In this document: piece after piece, positions 19,715 through 29,293 of the stretch
How the letters are laid out: each line of letters starts with the position of its first letter
Position numbering within the stretch: position 1 is the first letter of the stretch
From: Tatumella saanichensis
GTDB lineage: Bacteria > Pseudomonadota > Gammaproteobacteria > Enterobacterales > Enterobacteriaceae
Reading direction: 5' to 3'
Assembly (NCBI RefSeq): GCF_000439375.1
Contig: NZ_ATMI01000040.1
Span: 62,001-126,000 of the forward strand
DNA length: 64,000 nucleotides
The notes under the pieces: model-generated
Seen by the model: only the letters and a program-made list of their open reading frames with translations
Database searches by the model: none
Told to the model about the DNA's origin: nothing
Position numbers and translations under genes: made by a program

Positions 19715-20096
19715 CGCTTTCCCCTTGCTTTAACAATTAGAATATAAACCCCGGGTTTTATCACGCCAATAGCGGCGTTTCCGGGGGCGTCAACATGCCA
19801 TTTTTCGATTACCCTGACAACACCCGGATATGATTAAAAATTCATTTTTACTGCTGATAAGGCGGATAGTGGAGGAATAAATGACTAATCGTAGTATTTT
19901 TTAAGAATAAAAAAACAGTTTATATATACACATTTGTAGGCTTAAAAAAAACGACTAGACAGCTTTTTATGAACAGCAATAAACGTCAAAAGTTTTTATA
20001 AATTAAAATGTTATAACTGATAGGTACCACCATCGGTTATCAGAAAAAGGTTTAGTTATTTAATGCTATAATTTCGTGTAGGCAACACCAGCATCT
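19715..20096. other. A/T-rich non-coding stretch upstream of the POT gene
   Basis: This 382-bp stretch, with poly-A/T tracts around 19840-20000, must contain the POT gene promoter. No gene or clear regulatory palindrome was seen. Confidence 0.4.
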
Positions 20097-20255
20097 TTAT
20101 GCTTGCTGTGCCGTTTGCCCTTCGCGCCATCTCTCGGCAACTGTTGATGCTTCTTCTGCAGCAGTAACAGGTCGCGGATAATGAAGAAGGATCTCGCGTT
20201 GTTGTATCCGCGTCTCCTGATACTCCACGGTGAGTCTTATAGCCTCATATCCCAT
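20097..20255 (-). CDS. Candidate 52-residue small protein, unrecognised
   Basis: A complete small ORF runs from ATG (complement of 20253-20255) to TAA (complement of 20097-20099). AGGA lies 9 nt before the ATG, a good ribosome-binding site. The predicted product starts MGYEAIRLTVEYQETR and ends WREGQTAQQA. It is hydrophilic, Gln/Glu/Arg-rich, probably helical, and has no signal peptide or membrane helix. GC content is higher than in the flanking A/T-rich DNA, as expected for coding sequence. I do not recognise the family. It stands alone, upstream of and divergent from the PilZ gene. Chance occurrence remains possible. Confidence 0.45.
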   Translation of the reverse strand: MGYEAIRLTVEYQETRIQQREILLHYPRPVTAAEEASTVAERWREGQTAQQA

Positions 20256-20589
20256 AAGGTAGTTTCCTGTAGTTCCCTTAATGTTATTTAGGCCGGATAA
20301 GGGTCGCTGTTGGGGGGCGGAACATTTAATATGCTGATATGAGTGATAGTCTGGCGGAAAGTGACAAGGGGACGGGGAGCATAGTTAGAAACAAGATGGA
20401 AAATTAATAAGATAAATTGATAATTTATCCGTGCCGTTGTAGGGCCGTTAAGTTCACTATGGTAAAATGCATGTTCCGCTGGAGGGGAACAGCGCCAGAG
20501 CCGGGCCAAGGAACGATGTTGAATCCTTCCTAATGAGCTCAACTCAATTTACGCACCATGCATTCGCTTAGTCAGAAGGGTTATTTTAT
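20256..20589. other. Intergenic region before ycgR-like gene
   Basis: This 334-bp region holds the promoters of the small ORF and the PilZ gene. A short inverted repeat, TGTTCC-N8-GGAACA, lies at 20472-20491. No clear flagellar sigma-28 promoter was found. An 84-codon minus-strand frame here looks non-coding. Confidence 0.4.
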
Positions 20590-21297
20590 ATGACAGGGTT
20601 GGACACTGATCCCCAAACAATAAAAAACGATCGTTTCGAACTGGTGGCTATTCTGCGGACCCTGCTTAAAGAAAAGCAGCAACTCACACTGAGCTCTGAG
20701 GCTGGACCTGACTTTGAACTGCTGCGGGTTGAATCAAGCCGTATCCATCTCCGACCTATCACTGAACAGCTCGGCCCGCCGGAAGAATTAGTATTGAGTG
20801 CCGAAGGTCAGGAAGCGAAAGTCATTTTTACGCTGAGTGGTCTGCGTGAGCAGGACACTGCAGCAGGTTTGTCATGGGTAGGGGATATTGGTAATCAGTT
20901 TAATTACTATCAGCGTCGGATTAATTTGCGGGTACCGCTGCCACTGTGGAAAAACTTTACACTGACTCTGCCTGTCGCTGGGCTGAGTGCACCACAACCT
21001 TTTATTATTTACGACTTTTCCGTCGGCGGCGTTGGTGTGTATACGCCCAAGCTTTTATCTGAAAAGGTCAAAGTCGGTGCTGTCTATAAAAAAGCGCTGT
21101 TATCCCTTGGTGAATACGGCGAATTTAAAGCGAATATCGAAGTGATGGCACTGAATGACTTGGATGCTGAGCTGCCGGAATATCCAGGTTATACGCAGCG
21201 TATGTCTCTGCGTTTTACCAACCTTTCTCTGATTAATCAGCGTAACTTCCAGAAAATTGCCTACGCATTTGAAGTGAACTTTAAGCGTAAAAAGTAG
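20590..21297 (+). CDS. ycgR: YcgR-like PilZ-domain protein (c-di-GMP-binding motility brake)
   Basis: The 235-residue cytosolic protein has a YcgR-type N-terminal domain (residues ~10-110) and a C-terminal PilZ domain. The c-di-GMP-binding residues are visible as QRRINLRV (RxxxR) near residue 114 and DFSVGGVG (DxSxxG) near 143. In E. coli and Salmonella, YcgR bound to c-di-GMP acts on the flagellar motor to slow swimming. Length and domain order match that family, with low apparent identity. AAGGG upstream of the ATG is a plausible ribosome-binding site. No flagellar gene is nearby, so the motility role is by family only. Confidence 0.75.
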   Translation: MTGLDTDPQTIKNDRFELVAILRTLLKEKQQLTLSSEAGPDFELLRVESSRIHLRPITEQLGPPEELVLSAEGQEAKVIFTLSGLREQDTAAGLSWVGDIGNQFNYYQRRINLRVPLPLWKNFTLTLPVAGLSAPQPFIIYDFSVGGVGVYTPKLLSEKVKVGAVYKKALLSLGEYGEFKANIEVMALNDLDAELPEYPGYTQRMSLRFTNLSLINQRNFQKIAYAFEVNFKRKK

Positions 21298-21369
21298 TAA
21301 AACCTACTGAACGCATTCTGTTGTTTTCTCAAAACTGGCGCCTCTTTGGCGGAGACGCCATCCTTATCA

Positions 21370-21744
21370 TTAGCGCAGCGTAAAACTGTAGCTGCCTTTG
21401 GTTTTATGTCCGTCTACTGAAAGCACATGCCAATTAACCTGATACTCGCCTTTTGCCAGCGGGGTAGTCAGCGGCAGAGTGAGGGTCGTATTTGTGGACG
21501 GCGCGGTGCTTAGCTTACCGGTTTGTACTGGGCTACCGTCAGCATGCCGTAAGTCGATACCACTGAAAGCCGGTTCCGGCTGTTCGGTAAAGGTCAGTGT
21601 TATCGACCGTGGCGCTTGGCTGAGCACGCTATGTGGAGCTGGCTCACTGGTGCTGAGGTGCGCGTGTGCCAGTGCTTGACTACTGACCAGTGACGTGACG
21701 GCCAGCAGGCCCAGCATTACCGGCAGTTTTTTTAATAGGGTCAT
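21370..21744 (-). CDS. yobA: CopC/YobA-family periplasmic copper-binding protein
   Basis: The 124-residue protein has a signal peptide ending SSQALA. The mature N-terminus is HAHLSTSEP, whose histidines form the family's copper site, and a second copper-ligand block, HVLSVDGHKTKGSY, lies near the C-terminus. Length and sequence match enterobacterial YobA/CopC, which handles copper in the periplasm. In E. coli it is followed by the membrane partner yebZ (CopD-like) and yebY; here neither is adjacent, so it seems to be expressed alone. Confidence 0.9.
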   Translation of the reverse strand: MTLLKKLPVMLGLLAVTSLVSSQALAHAHLSTSEPAPHSVLSQAPRSITLTFTEQPEPAFSGIDLRHADGSPVQTGKLSTAPSTNTTLTLPLTTPLAKGEYQVNWHVLSVDGHKTKGSYSFTLR

Positions 21745-21939
21745 TGTCTGTTCCTGAAAAGAGTGTATTCGCCCTCGGCAGATACATTACTGTTCTTGCT
21801 CACAAGAGGCCTAAGCATATGATAGTCAATCAGGGGCGGACCTGTGCGATCACCCGCTGGCAGTGTAATCTTTTTTTGAATTATTGTGATGATGGCGTGA
21901 TGATTTTGTGGGGTAGGTTGGACTCTTCAGTAGAAGAAG

Positions 21940-21960
21940 GGCGGATACTGTGTATCCGCC
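21940..21960 (-). terminator. Intrinsic terminator after oprD-like gene
   Basis: GGCGGATAC (21940-21948) pairs with GTATCCGCC (21952-21960) around a 3-nt loop. On the minus strand CTTCTTCT follows. Confidence 0.7.
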
Positions 21961-21969
21961 ACAGGATAA

Positions 21970-23241
21970 TTAAAAATCGTATTGTAAAGTGACGCGGTTC
22001 TGCCAGAAATTCTTCGCATACATCGGTGAGGTCTGTACACCGAAGAAGTCATTCAGACTCAGTCCTTTCAGCACACCGTCAAAATTCCAAATCCCGTAGA
22101 CCAAGTATTCAGACTGACGCAGGCTGCCGCTCGCCCCCGGAACGGTCAAATCCATCCAGCTGTAGCGGGTACCGACCGTCAGATGCGGATTATAAATATA
22201 ATTCAGACTAGTCGCCCAGGCGTTGCCATTACCCAGATCCTGAGTACTGGTGAAGAATGGCTGTGCAAAGTACGGGCCCGAGGACGCATTATGCGCATAA
22301 GGGGTGACCAGAGGATACTGGTAGCCATTGGCATTGTTGGACAGATAATCATAGCCGAGGCTCCAGCTTAACTGTGGCAGCAGGCTCAGAGAAACCTGCC
22401 AGCCAATGCTGTTGCTGTTAACCGGACCGGCCAGGTTTTTGCCATTACCCGTGCCACGGATATATTGTAGGCCAAGGTCCGGAGCCATCGGGAAGTTATC
22501 CCAACGGGAATGGCCTTCGGTGTAGAAAATATTGCTGTAATCACTGTAGCTCTGGTACCAAACAACCCCTTTGAGGTGTGCTGTACCCGCATCGAGATGG
22601 TGTCCAGCACCCACTGACCACATGCCGGACGTTGATTCTTGGGTATCATACATGGTGTAGCGGCCTTGGGTATCGCTGCCCCATGGCTTGTAACGGAATA
22701 CTTTGGTGGCACGCAGGAAATCCTCTCCCTGACCGTACTGCATATCTACCGCTTGGTAGAGCATTGGGGTGATACGCCAATCATAATTACCAAGGAAAGG
22801 CAGATCTAACTGCTGGTTTCCGGCAGTAATACGAAAATTATCTCCCTGCCATTGCAGCCAAGCCTCACCGATATTGGTCTGGTTATCAGCCAGTTCAGAT
22901 ACTGTCTGGTCTGGATTTCCGTGATCAATACCGCGTACAAATAGGCCACTGACCCCGAGGTTAAAGCCGTCAAACGGAGCGGTTTCATATTTCAGAAAGC
23001 CACCGTAGCTGACGGTATCCTGATTATAGTGATCGACGAAGTAAGCATTGTGGGTGGAGTAGTACAGAGAGCGGACACTGCCACTGACCTTACCTTTGGT
23101 GAAGATTTCGCTGAAATCATTGGCCGTTGCGGTATTGTCGGTGGCATGAGCCAGTGCCGGTGCCAGAGAAGCAGCCAGTAAACCCGCGCCCATCAGGCCC
23201 TGCCAACCATGAGAACGCGACGGCTGAAAAGTCTTGTGCAT
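21970..23241 (-). CDS. OprD-family outer membrane porin
   Basis: This 423-residue outer-membrane barrel has a long signal region (hydrophobic GLMGAGLLAASLAPALAHA) and ends in LQYDF, with a terminal phenylalanine. The KGKVSGSVRSLYYSTHN opening of the mature part and the repeated aromatic girdle strands fit the OprD family, which admits basic amino acids, organic acids or other specific solutes. It lies 73 bp downstream of the 8-oxoguanine deaminase gene on the same strand, so it may serve as the outer-membrane entry for that pathway's purine substrate. That link is inference. Confidence 0.85.
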   Translation of the reverse strand: MHKTFQPSRSHGWQGLMGAGLLAASLAPALAHATDNTATANDFSEIFTKGKVSGSVRSLYYSTHNAYFVDHYNQDTVSYGGFLKYETAPFDGFNLGVSGLFVRGIDHGNPDQTVSELADNQTNIGEAWLQWQGDNFRITAGNQQLDLPFLGNYDWRITPMLYQAVDMQYGQGEDFLRATKVFRYKPWGSDTQGRYTMYDTQESTSGMWSVGAGHHLDAGTAHLKGVVWYQSYSDYSNIFYTEGHSRWDNFPMAPDLGLQYIRGTGNGKNLAGPVNSNSIGWQVSLSLLPQLSWSLGYDYLSNNANGYQYPLVTPYAHNASSGPYFAQPFFTSTQDLGNGNAWATSLNYIYNPHLTVGTRYSWMDLTVPGASGSLRQSEYLVYGIWNFDGVLKGLSLNDFFGVQTSPMYAKNFWQNRVTLQYDF

Positions 23242-23314
23242 AAGTTATTCACCTTAAAAAGTAAAACCATTTTTTATTATCTGGCGATTGCATTCTGCAA
23301 CCTGCCGAGGATTT

Positions 23315-24685
23315 TTATAAAGCTACCAGCTTCTTGGCTGCCTGCCGGTGGCGAGCCATTAATGCTTCGGTATCCAGTCCCGCAATGTCGCCGTCTGTGA
23401 CCCGCCATTCACCGCCAATCATGACTCGGTCAGCACGCTCAGCCCCGCAGAGCAGTAGGGCGGCCAGTGGGTCGTGACTGCCGCTGAAACGCAGTTCATC
23501 CAGCCGGTAGAGGGCAAGATCTGCTTGTTTGCCTACTGCTATTTGGCCGATATCTTCCCGTCCCAGAGCCCGCGCACCGCCCAGGGTTGCCCAACCGAGT
23601 ACCCGCTGCGGCGTGATCTCGTTGGCACCGTAACGTAAACGTTGTAGGTAAAGGGTCTGACGGGCTTCATACATCATATTGGAGGCATCATTGGAGGCCG
23701 AACCATCCACACCAAGGCTGATTACTGCTCCAGCTTGCTCCAGTTCGCGGGTTCGACAGATCCCGGATGCCAGCCGCATATTCGACACTGGACAGTGACA
23801 GATAGCCGCTCCCGCTGTACCAAGACGGGCGATTTCATCCTCATTGAAATGGATACCGTGGGCCAGCCAAGTGCGGTCGCTGAGCCAACCGACGGACTCG
23901 AGATAGTCAACGGTTCTTAGGCCGAAGCGTTGCTGGCAGAAGGTTTCTTCATCCAAGGTTTCCGCTAGATGCGTGTGTAATCTGACGTCCTGTTCTTCTG
24001 CCAGCGCGGCACTGGCACGCATGATTTCGGTGGTCACTGAGAACGGTGAGCAGGGGGCTAGCGCAATTTGGATGCGAGCACCGTCACCGCGCTGATGGTA
24101 ACGGGCGATTAACCGTTCGCTGTCCTGCAGGATAGTCTCTGCATCTTGCACGGTTTGTTCCGGCGGCAGACCGCCGGATGCCTGCCCGAGGCTCATCGAG
24201 CCACGGGTTAGCATGGCACGCATGCCGAGACGATTCACGACAGCGACTTCAATATCGATTGCCTCCTCCATTCCTTGGGGAAACAGGTAGTGATGATCGC
24301 TGGTGGTGGTACATCCGGACAGCAACAGCTCTGCCATCGCCACTTCGGTGGCCAGTGCTAATGCTTCCGGTGTCAGACGTGCCCAGACTGGATAAAGCTG
24401 TTGCAGCCAGGGAAAGAGTGGTTCACTGACCACGGGTCCCCAGGCGCGGGTCAGGGTCTGATAAAAGTGATGGTGGGTATTAATCAGTCCCGGTAGCAAC
24501 ACATGTTCCCGGGCATCAAAGATCTGATCACAGGGACTGGACGGCTGCTGGCCGGCTGCCAGTACTTCAGCGATTTGACCTCCCTCTATCACTAGGCCGC
24601 CGCGGGCATCTGCCTGTGTGGCGGTAAAACAGGCCAGCGGGTGTTTGATCCACAGTCGAGTCACAGAAACGGGGTGCTCAGACAT
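23315..24685 (-). CDS. 8-oxoguanine deaminase-like amidohydrolase
   Basis: This metal-dependent amidohydrolase of 456 residues is most like 8-oxoguanine deaminases, which convert 8-oxoguanine to uric acid. Metal and substrate residues are visible: LLPGLINTHHHFYQ near residue 66 (HxH), a second-shell histidine in HTHLAETLDEE near 240, HGIHF near 274 and the aspartate in LGVDGSASND near 325. Its first 8 bp overlap the end of the NCS2 permease gene, so the two are translationally linked. Related s-triazine hydrolases share this scaffold, so the exact substrate is inferred from motif and neighbourhood. Confidence 0.82.
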   Translation of the reverse strand: MSEHPVSVTRLWIKHPLACFTATQADARGGLVIEGGQIAEVLAAGQQPSSPCDQIFDAREHVLLPGLINTHHHFYQTLTRAWGPVVSEPLFPWLQQLYPVWARLTPEALALATEVAMAELLLSGCTTTSDHHYLFPQGMEEAIDIEVAVVNRLGMRAMLTRGSMSLGQASGGLPPEQTVQDAETILQDSERLIARYHQRGDGARIQIALAPCSPFSVTTEIMRASAALAEEQDVRLHTHLAETLDEETFCQQRFGLRTVDYLESVGWLSDRTWLAHGIHFNEDEIARLGTAGAAICHCPVSNMRLASGICRTRELEQAGAVISLGVDGSASNDASNMMYEARQTLYLQRLRYGANEITPQRVLGWATLGGARALGREDIGQIAVGKQADLALYRLDELRFSGSHDPLAALLLCGAERADRVMIGGEWRVTDGDIAGLDTEALMARHRQAAKKLVAL

Positions 24686-26081
24686 GCTTCTCTCCTGACA
24701 GTGCGGCGGTTTCAGGGCTAGCGGCCGTCACCGGAATGGCTTTCTTACCTCTGGAACGTGGCAGGATAAGGTTCAGTAGGATGGCCAGTATACCGCCACT
24801 AGTGATAGCGCTTTGCAGCAGGGTACGGGCAAAAGCGGGCAGTTGTTTGATCACATCTGGCTGCGCTTCAATCCCCAGCCCAACACCGAAGGCAATAGCA
24901 ATAATCAACATACCGCGGCTATCGATCGGTTCACGGGTCATAATACGGATCCCGGCGGCGACGACATTTCCAAACATGACTAAGGTAGCCCCACCCAGCA
25001 CTGGATTAGGCAGTTGTTCGATCGCATGGCTGAAGCCCGGCAACAAGCCCAGCAGCACAAATAACCCTCCTATCCAGAAGCCGGCATAACGGCTAGCGAC
25101 CTGAGTCATTTGGATAACACCGTTATTTTGAGCAAAGGTGGTATTTGGGAATGAGGAGAACACGGCGGCTAACAGACAGCTGACGCCATCGCCAAGAATG
25201 CCGCCTCTAATACGTTGTTCAAACTCGGGACCTTCAACCGGCTGCTTAGACAGCATACAGTTAGCGGTCAGGTCGCCGACAGTTTCGATAATCGAAATCA
25301 GGGCCACCAGCGCAATCGGGATAAAAACACTCATATTAAAGCCAATACCAAAACGGAAAGGCATCGGCACAGCCAGCCAAGAGCCGTTGAAACTGAATTG
25401 CGGATGAAAACTGCCGGTTAGCCAAGCCACCACACTACCTGCAATGATACCGGTCACAATGCCGGAGAGCCGTAACCACGGGGAGCGACTGCAGTTCATC
25501 AATACGATCACCATCAGAGTCAGGGCACCAATTCCCAGATTTTTGGGCGAGCCGAAATCCGCCGCACCAAAGCCACCCGCCCAATCAGTGATACTGACTT
25601 TGATCAGGCTAATACCGATCAGGACGATCACCGTGCCAGTGACCAGCGGGGTCAGCAGCCGTGAAAAGAGATGGATAAAGCGGCTTACCAATAGCGGGAT
25701 CACCGATGCCACTAGGTTGCAGCCAAAGATCATCGCCAACATCTGCTCCGGGGCCGCGCCTTGGCCTTTGAGTAGCAGACCTCCAGAGATAATCACTCCG
25801 AGAAAGGCAAAGCTGGTGCCTTGCAGGCAGATCATTCCAGCACCGATAGAGAAAAAACGCCCTGCCTGTAAGAAGGTGCCGAGGCCAGAGGCAAATAGCG
25901 ACATACTGATCAAGTAAGGGAGATATTGATTTAGGCCGAGAGTACTGCCAATGATCAGCGGAGGGGTGATGACGCCGACAATACTGGCCAACATATGTTG
26001 AATAGCAGTAAATAAAGCAGGAACAGTCGGTATTTTTTCATTAAGACCGTACATCAGGCCAGTATCGCGCTGGTCACTCAT
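24678..26081 (-). CDS. NCS2-family purine (xanthine-type) permease
   Basis: This 467-residue inner-membrane purine:H+ symporter resembles XanP/XanQ. The NCS2 signature is visible as QNNGVIQMTQ; the last position is Gln, where characterised xanthine permeases have Gly and other branches Arg or Lys. NTTFAQ before it and TVGDLTANC upstream also match the xanthine branch. About 12-14 membrane segments are evident. An in-frame ATG at 26123 would add 14 residues, but GGAG, 8 nt before the ATG at 26081, decides that start. It heads the permease-deaminase-porin transcript. Confidence 0.85.
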   Translation of the reverse strand: MSDQRDTGLMYGLNEKIPTVPALFTAIQHMLASIVGVITPPLIIGSTLGLNQYLPYLISMSLFASGLGTFLQAGRFFSIGAGMICLQGTSFAFLGVIISGGLLLKGQGAAPEQMLAMIFGCNLVASVIPLLVSRFIHLFSRLLTPLVTGTVIVLIGISLIKVSITDWAGGFGAADFGSPKNLGIGALTLMVIVLMNCSRSPWLRLSGIVTGIIAGSVVAWLTGSFHPQFSFNGSWLAVPMPFRFGIGFNMSVFIPIALVALISIIETVGDLTANCMLSKQPVEGPEFEQRIRGGILGDGVSCLLAAVFSSFPNTTFAQNNGVIQMTQVASRYAGFWIGGLFVLLGLLPGFSHAIEQLPNPVLGGATLVMFGNVVAAGIRIMTREPIDSRGMLIIAIAFGVGLGIEAQPDVIKQLPAFARTLLQSAITSGGILAILLNLILPRSRGKKAIPVTAASPETAALSGEKHV

Positions 26082-26458
26082 CAGATTAGCTCCGCAAGAA
26101 ACAAAAGTTTTATTTCTTAGCAAGTTTCAGGCCATTTCCAGATAGTCATAAAACAGCTAGGGATGAACGTCTGTTAACTTACGGTTAGTTAAGAAAATTT
26201 CCACAATGTCTTTTCTGAAACATCCGGTGCAGATTTTTATAATTTTGGTTTTTTTTATCATATAACCGCAGTAATGCACCATAATAGGTCGAGGTGATTC
26301 AGGGGTGTGCAACGAAAGTTGCAGAAGATAGCGGTACTGTTCAGTCCAGCACAATAAGCTTGGTGCTCTTCCTGTACGCTTTTTGTGCAGTCTAGTCGTT
26401 AGAGTGGTGTGAGAGAGGGATAGAGGAAAACGCCCTCCGTGAACGGAGGGCGTTACTC
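26082..26458. other. Intergenic region upstream of the purine operon
   Basis: This gap between frmA (downstream side) and the permease start contains A/T-rich promoter-like DNA around 26190-26280 and the frmA terminator. No gene or purine-riboswitch-like structure was seen. Confidence 0.4.
26429..26454 (-). terminator. Intrinsic terminator after frmA
   Basis: AACGCCCTCCG (26429-26439) pairs perfectly with CGGAGGGCGTT (26444-26454). On the minus strand TTTTCC follows. Confidence 0.88.
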
Positions 26459-27601
<1,143 letters not shown>

Positions 27602-27877
27602 CTATTTAAGATAAGCGCGAACCAACTCGATGGTATCGTTAACCGAAGTATTAAGCTGCCGGCTATCGGCTTCACTCTCTTCGAAGGTTTCACGGATATG
27701 GCTTTCCAGTACTTCGGCCATCAGCCCGTTGACGGCACCGCGGACCGCTGCAATCTGTTGCAGTATTGCCCGGCATTCAGAACCTTCATCCAGAGCCCGT
27801 TCTAAGGCATCAATCTGGCCCCGAATACGTCTGACACGGGTCAGGGTTTTCTTTTTGGCTTCAGGGGTAGAGGGCAT
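27602..27877 (-). CDS. frmR: Formaldehyde-sensing repressor FrmR
   Basis: This small all-helical CsoR/RcnR-family DNA-binding protein represses the frm operon until formaldehyde crosslinks Pro2 and Cys35. With the ATG at 27877 the product has 91 residues, as in E. coli, and shows Pro2, Cys35 (GSECRAI) and His60 (LESHIRETF) at the expected numbers. An in-frame GTG at 27883 would add two residues and bury Pro2, so it is rejected. A palindromic operator with a central G-tract lies 35 bp upstream. The ending VRAYLK is identical to E. coli FrmR. Confidence 0.96.
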   Translation of the reverse strand: MPSTPEAKKKTLTRVRRIRGQIDALERALDEGSECRAILQQIAAVRGAVNGLMAEVLESHIRETFEESEADSRQLNTSVNDTIELVRAYLK

Positions 27878-27911
27878 GATCACGACTCACAGTAAGATAT
27901 CAGCACTCAAT

Positions 27912-27933
27912 ATACTATATGGGGGTATAGTAT
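27912..27933. promoter_or_regulatory. FrmR operator candidate
   Basis: ATACTATA (27912-27919) and TATAGTAT (27926-27933) form a perfect inverted repeat around TGGGGG. A/T-rich arms flanking a G/C-tract are the known operator form of CsoR/RcnR/FrmR proteins. It ends 35 bp before the frmR start. Confidence 0.85.
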
Positions 27934-28237
27934 GTGAAGGGCACGATAATAGTTTTTACTTATTGGATGATTTGGGTGAAGGGGAGCGATTGGGATGCGC
28001 CTAAACGCTGCTGTCGGGCTGAAACTGGTGAAATCACCGTTAATGAGAAAAATAATCGCTGAGGCCATTATCCTTTCAACATTAATACAAAGGGCAATTA
28101 TCAGGGGTTCATTAATGTTTATGGGATGAATCATAAATGTCTTTCGTTAGTGGGCTGACAGTAATGGAATATATTTTCTAATAAATAATTAAACTATCTA
28201 TAGATAAATTATTGCTTTTCCATAAGATTGCCTTTTT
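27934..28237. other. frmR / LLM-operon divergent gap
   Basis: This A/T-rich stretch separates the frmR operator from the inverted repeat of the next operon. A 75-codon minus-strand frame in it runs through the FrmR operator and is judged non-coding. Confidence 0.4.
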
Positions 28238-28280
28238 TAATTAACACTGTTATTTTTTAATAAAATAACAGTGTTAATTA
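28238..28280. repeat. Perfect 19-bp inverted repeat upstream of the monooxygenase-ABC operon
   Basis: TAATTAACACTGTTATTTT (28238-28256) and its exact reverse complement (28262-28280) are separated by TTAAT. The repeat ends 26 bp before the operon's first ATG and is followed by TTTTAAAAATAG. It may be an operator for a dimeric regulator, or in RNA a long hairpin acting as attenuator or upstream terminator. Confidence 0.85.
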
Positions 28281-28306
28281 TTTTAAAAATAGCTCACGGT
28301 ATTCTG

Positions 28307-29293
28307 ATGGCTTCAATAAGCAATAAAAAGAAATTAGGTTTTTTGACTCGACTCCTAGATAATACTACGGCAGAAGAGCGTTATCGTATCGCACTGGAAC
28401 AGATTATCCTGGCAGAGAAATTGGGTTACGATAATGCATGGATTGCTCAGCATCATTTTGACCGCGATGAAGGCGGTCTACCTTCTCCATTTGTCTTCCT
28501 TGCCGCAGCTGGACAGGCTACCCAAAATATTACGTTAGGCACTGCGGTTATTACGCTTTCATTTGAGAATCCGCTGCGGGTTATTGAGGATGCGACTGTA
28601 CTTAATCTGATGCATAACCAGCGTCTTGAATTAGGACTCGGTAGTGGTGCGACTGATGCGACCTTTGCAGGCTTTGGACTGCATGCGGAAAACCGCCGCG
28701 ACATCTTTACTGAGCACTTCACCCGTTTCCAAGAAATTTTGGACAATAAACAGCAATTATATCCGGTGCCGGATAAACTGAGCCAAAAAACCTGGCTGGC
28801 AACCTTCTCAACCCAGGGAGCAGCCTTAGCCGGAGCGGCCGGATATGGTCTGATGTTATCCCGCACCCAACCAAGAGTTAAAGGAAGTGAGCAATCACTT
28901 ACTGAGATGCAGCACCGGATTATTGATCACTATCTAGCGGCATTACCGGTAGGTGCAGAGCCACGGATAATGGTTTCTCGCACCGTGTTGGTGGTAGATG
29001 AAAATAGTGAAGGTCAGCAGTGGCTTAATGACTTTATCCGGCAGTTTGAACAGAAATATGCCGATCCAGCATCGCAAAATTACTATGCATTAAATGAATT
29101 TACTACCTTAAAAGACGCGTACTATGGGACTCCTGAGCAAGTAAAAGTATTGCTGGCAGAAGACAGCGTGCTAGAGCGCGCCACGCATATTGCCTTCCAG
29201 TCACACACGATTGAACCAGATTATAAAGTAAGTAATCGCTCACTTGAGCTACTGATGCAGCATGTTGTGAAAGATCTGGGTTGGAAAGGATAA
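28307..29293 (+). CDS. LLM-class flavin-dependent (luciferase-like) monooxygenase
   Basis: This 328-residue alpha/beta-barrel enzyme of the bacterial luciferase family is expected to use reduced FMN and O2. Family blocks include KLGFLTRLLDN at the start, NAWIAQHHFDRDEGGLPSPFVFLAAA near residue 44, LGTAVITLSFENPLRVIEDA and RLELGLGSGATDATFAGFG. It resembles the putative FMN-dependent monooxygenase subfamily known from Klebsiella (KPN_01858 type). An earlier in-frame start lies inside the 19-bp inverted repeat and is less likely, though the Shine-Dalgarno before 28307 is weak. Its stop overlaps the next gene's ATG by 1 bp, so it is translationally coupled to an amino-acid-type ABC importer. Confidence 0.82.
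   Translation: MASISNKKKLGFLTRLLDNTTAEERYRIALEQIILAEKLGYDNAWIAQHHFDRDEGGLPSPFVFLAAAGQATQNITLGTAVITLSFENPLRVIEDATVLNLMHNQRLELGLGSGATDATFAGFGLHAENRRDIFTEHFTRFQEILDNKQQLYPVPDKLSQKTWLATFSTQGAALAGAAGYGLMLSRTQPRVKGSEQSLTEMQHRIIDHYLAALPVGAEPRIMVSRTVLVVDENSEGQQWLNDFIRQFEQKYADPASQNYYALNEFTTLKDAYYGTPEQVKVLLAEDSVLERATHIAFQSHTIEPDYKVSNRSLELLMQHVVKDLGWKG

Noticed and set aside
20288-20542. 84-codon minus-strand frame before the PilZ gene
   Set aside because: No ribosome-binding site and unusual composition; the small 52-residue frame next to it is better supported.
27907-28134. 75-codon minus-strand frame upstream of frmR
   Set aside because: It ends inside the FrmR operator palindrome and is A/T-rich translated noise.
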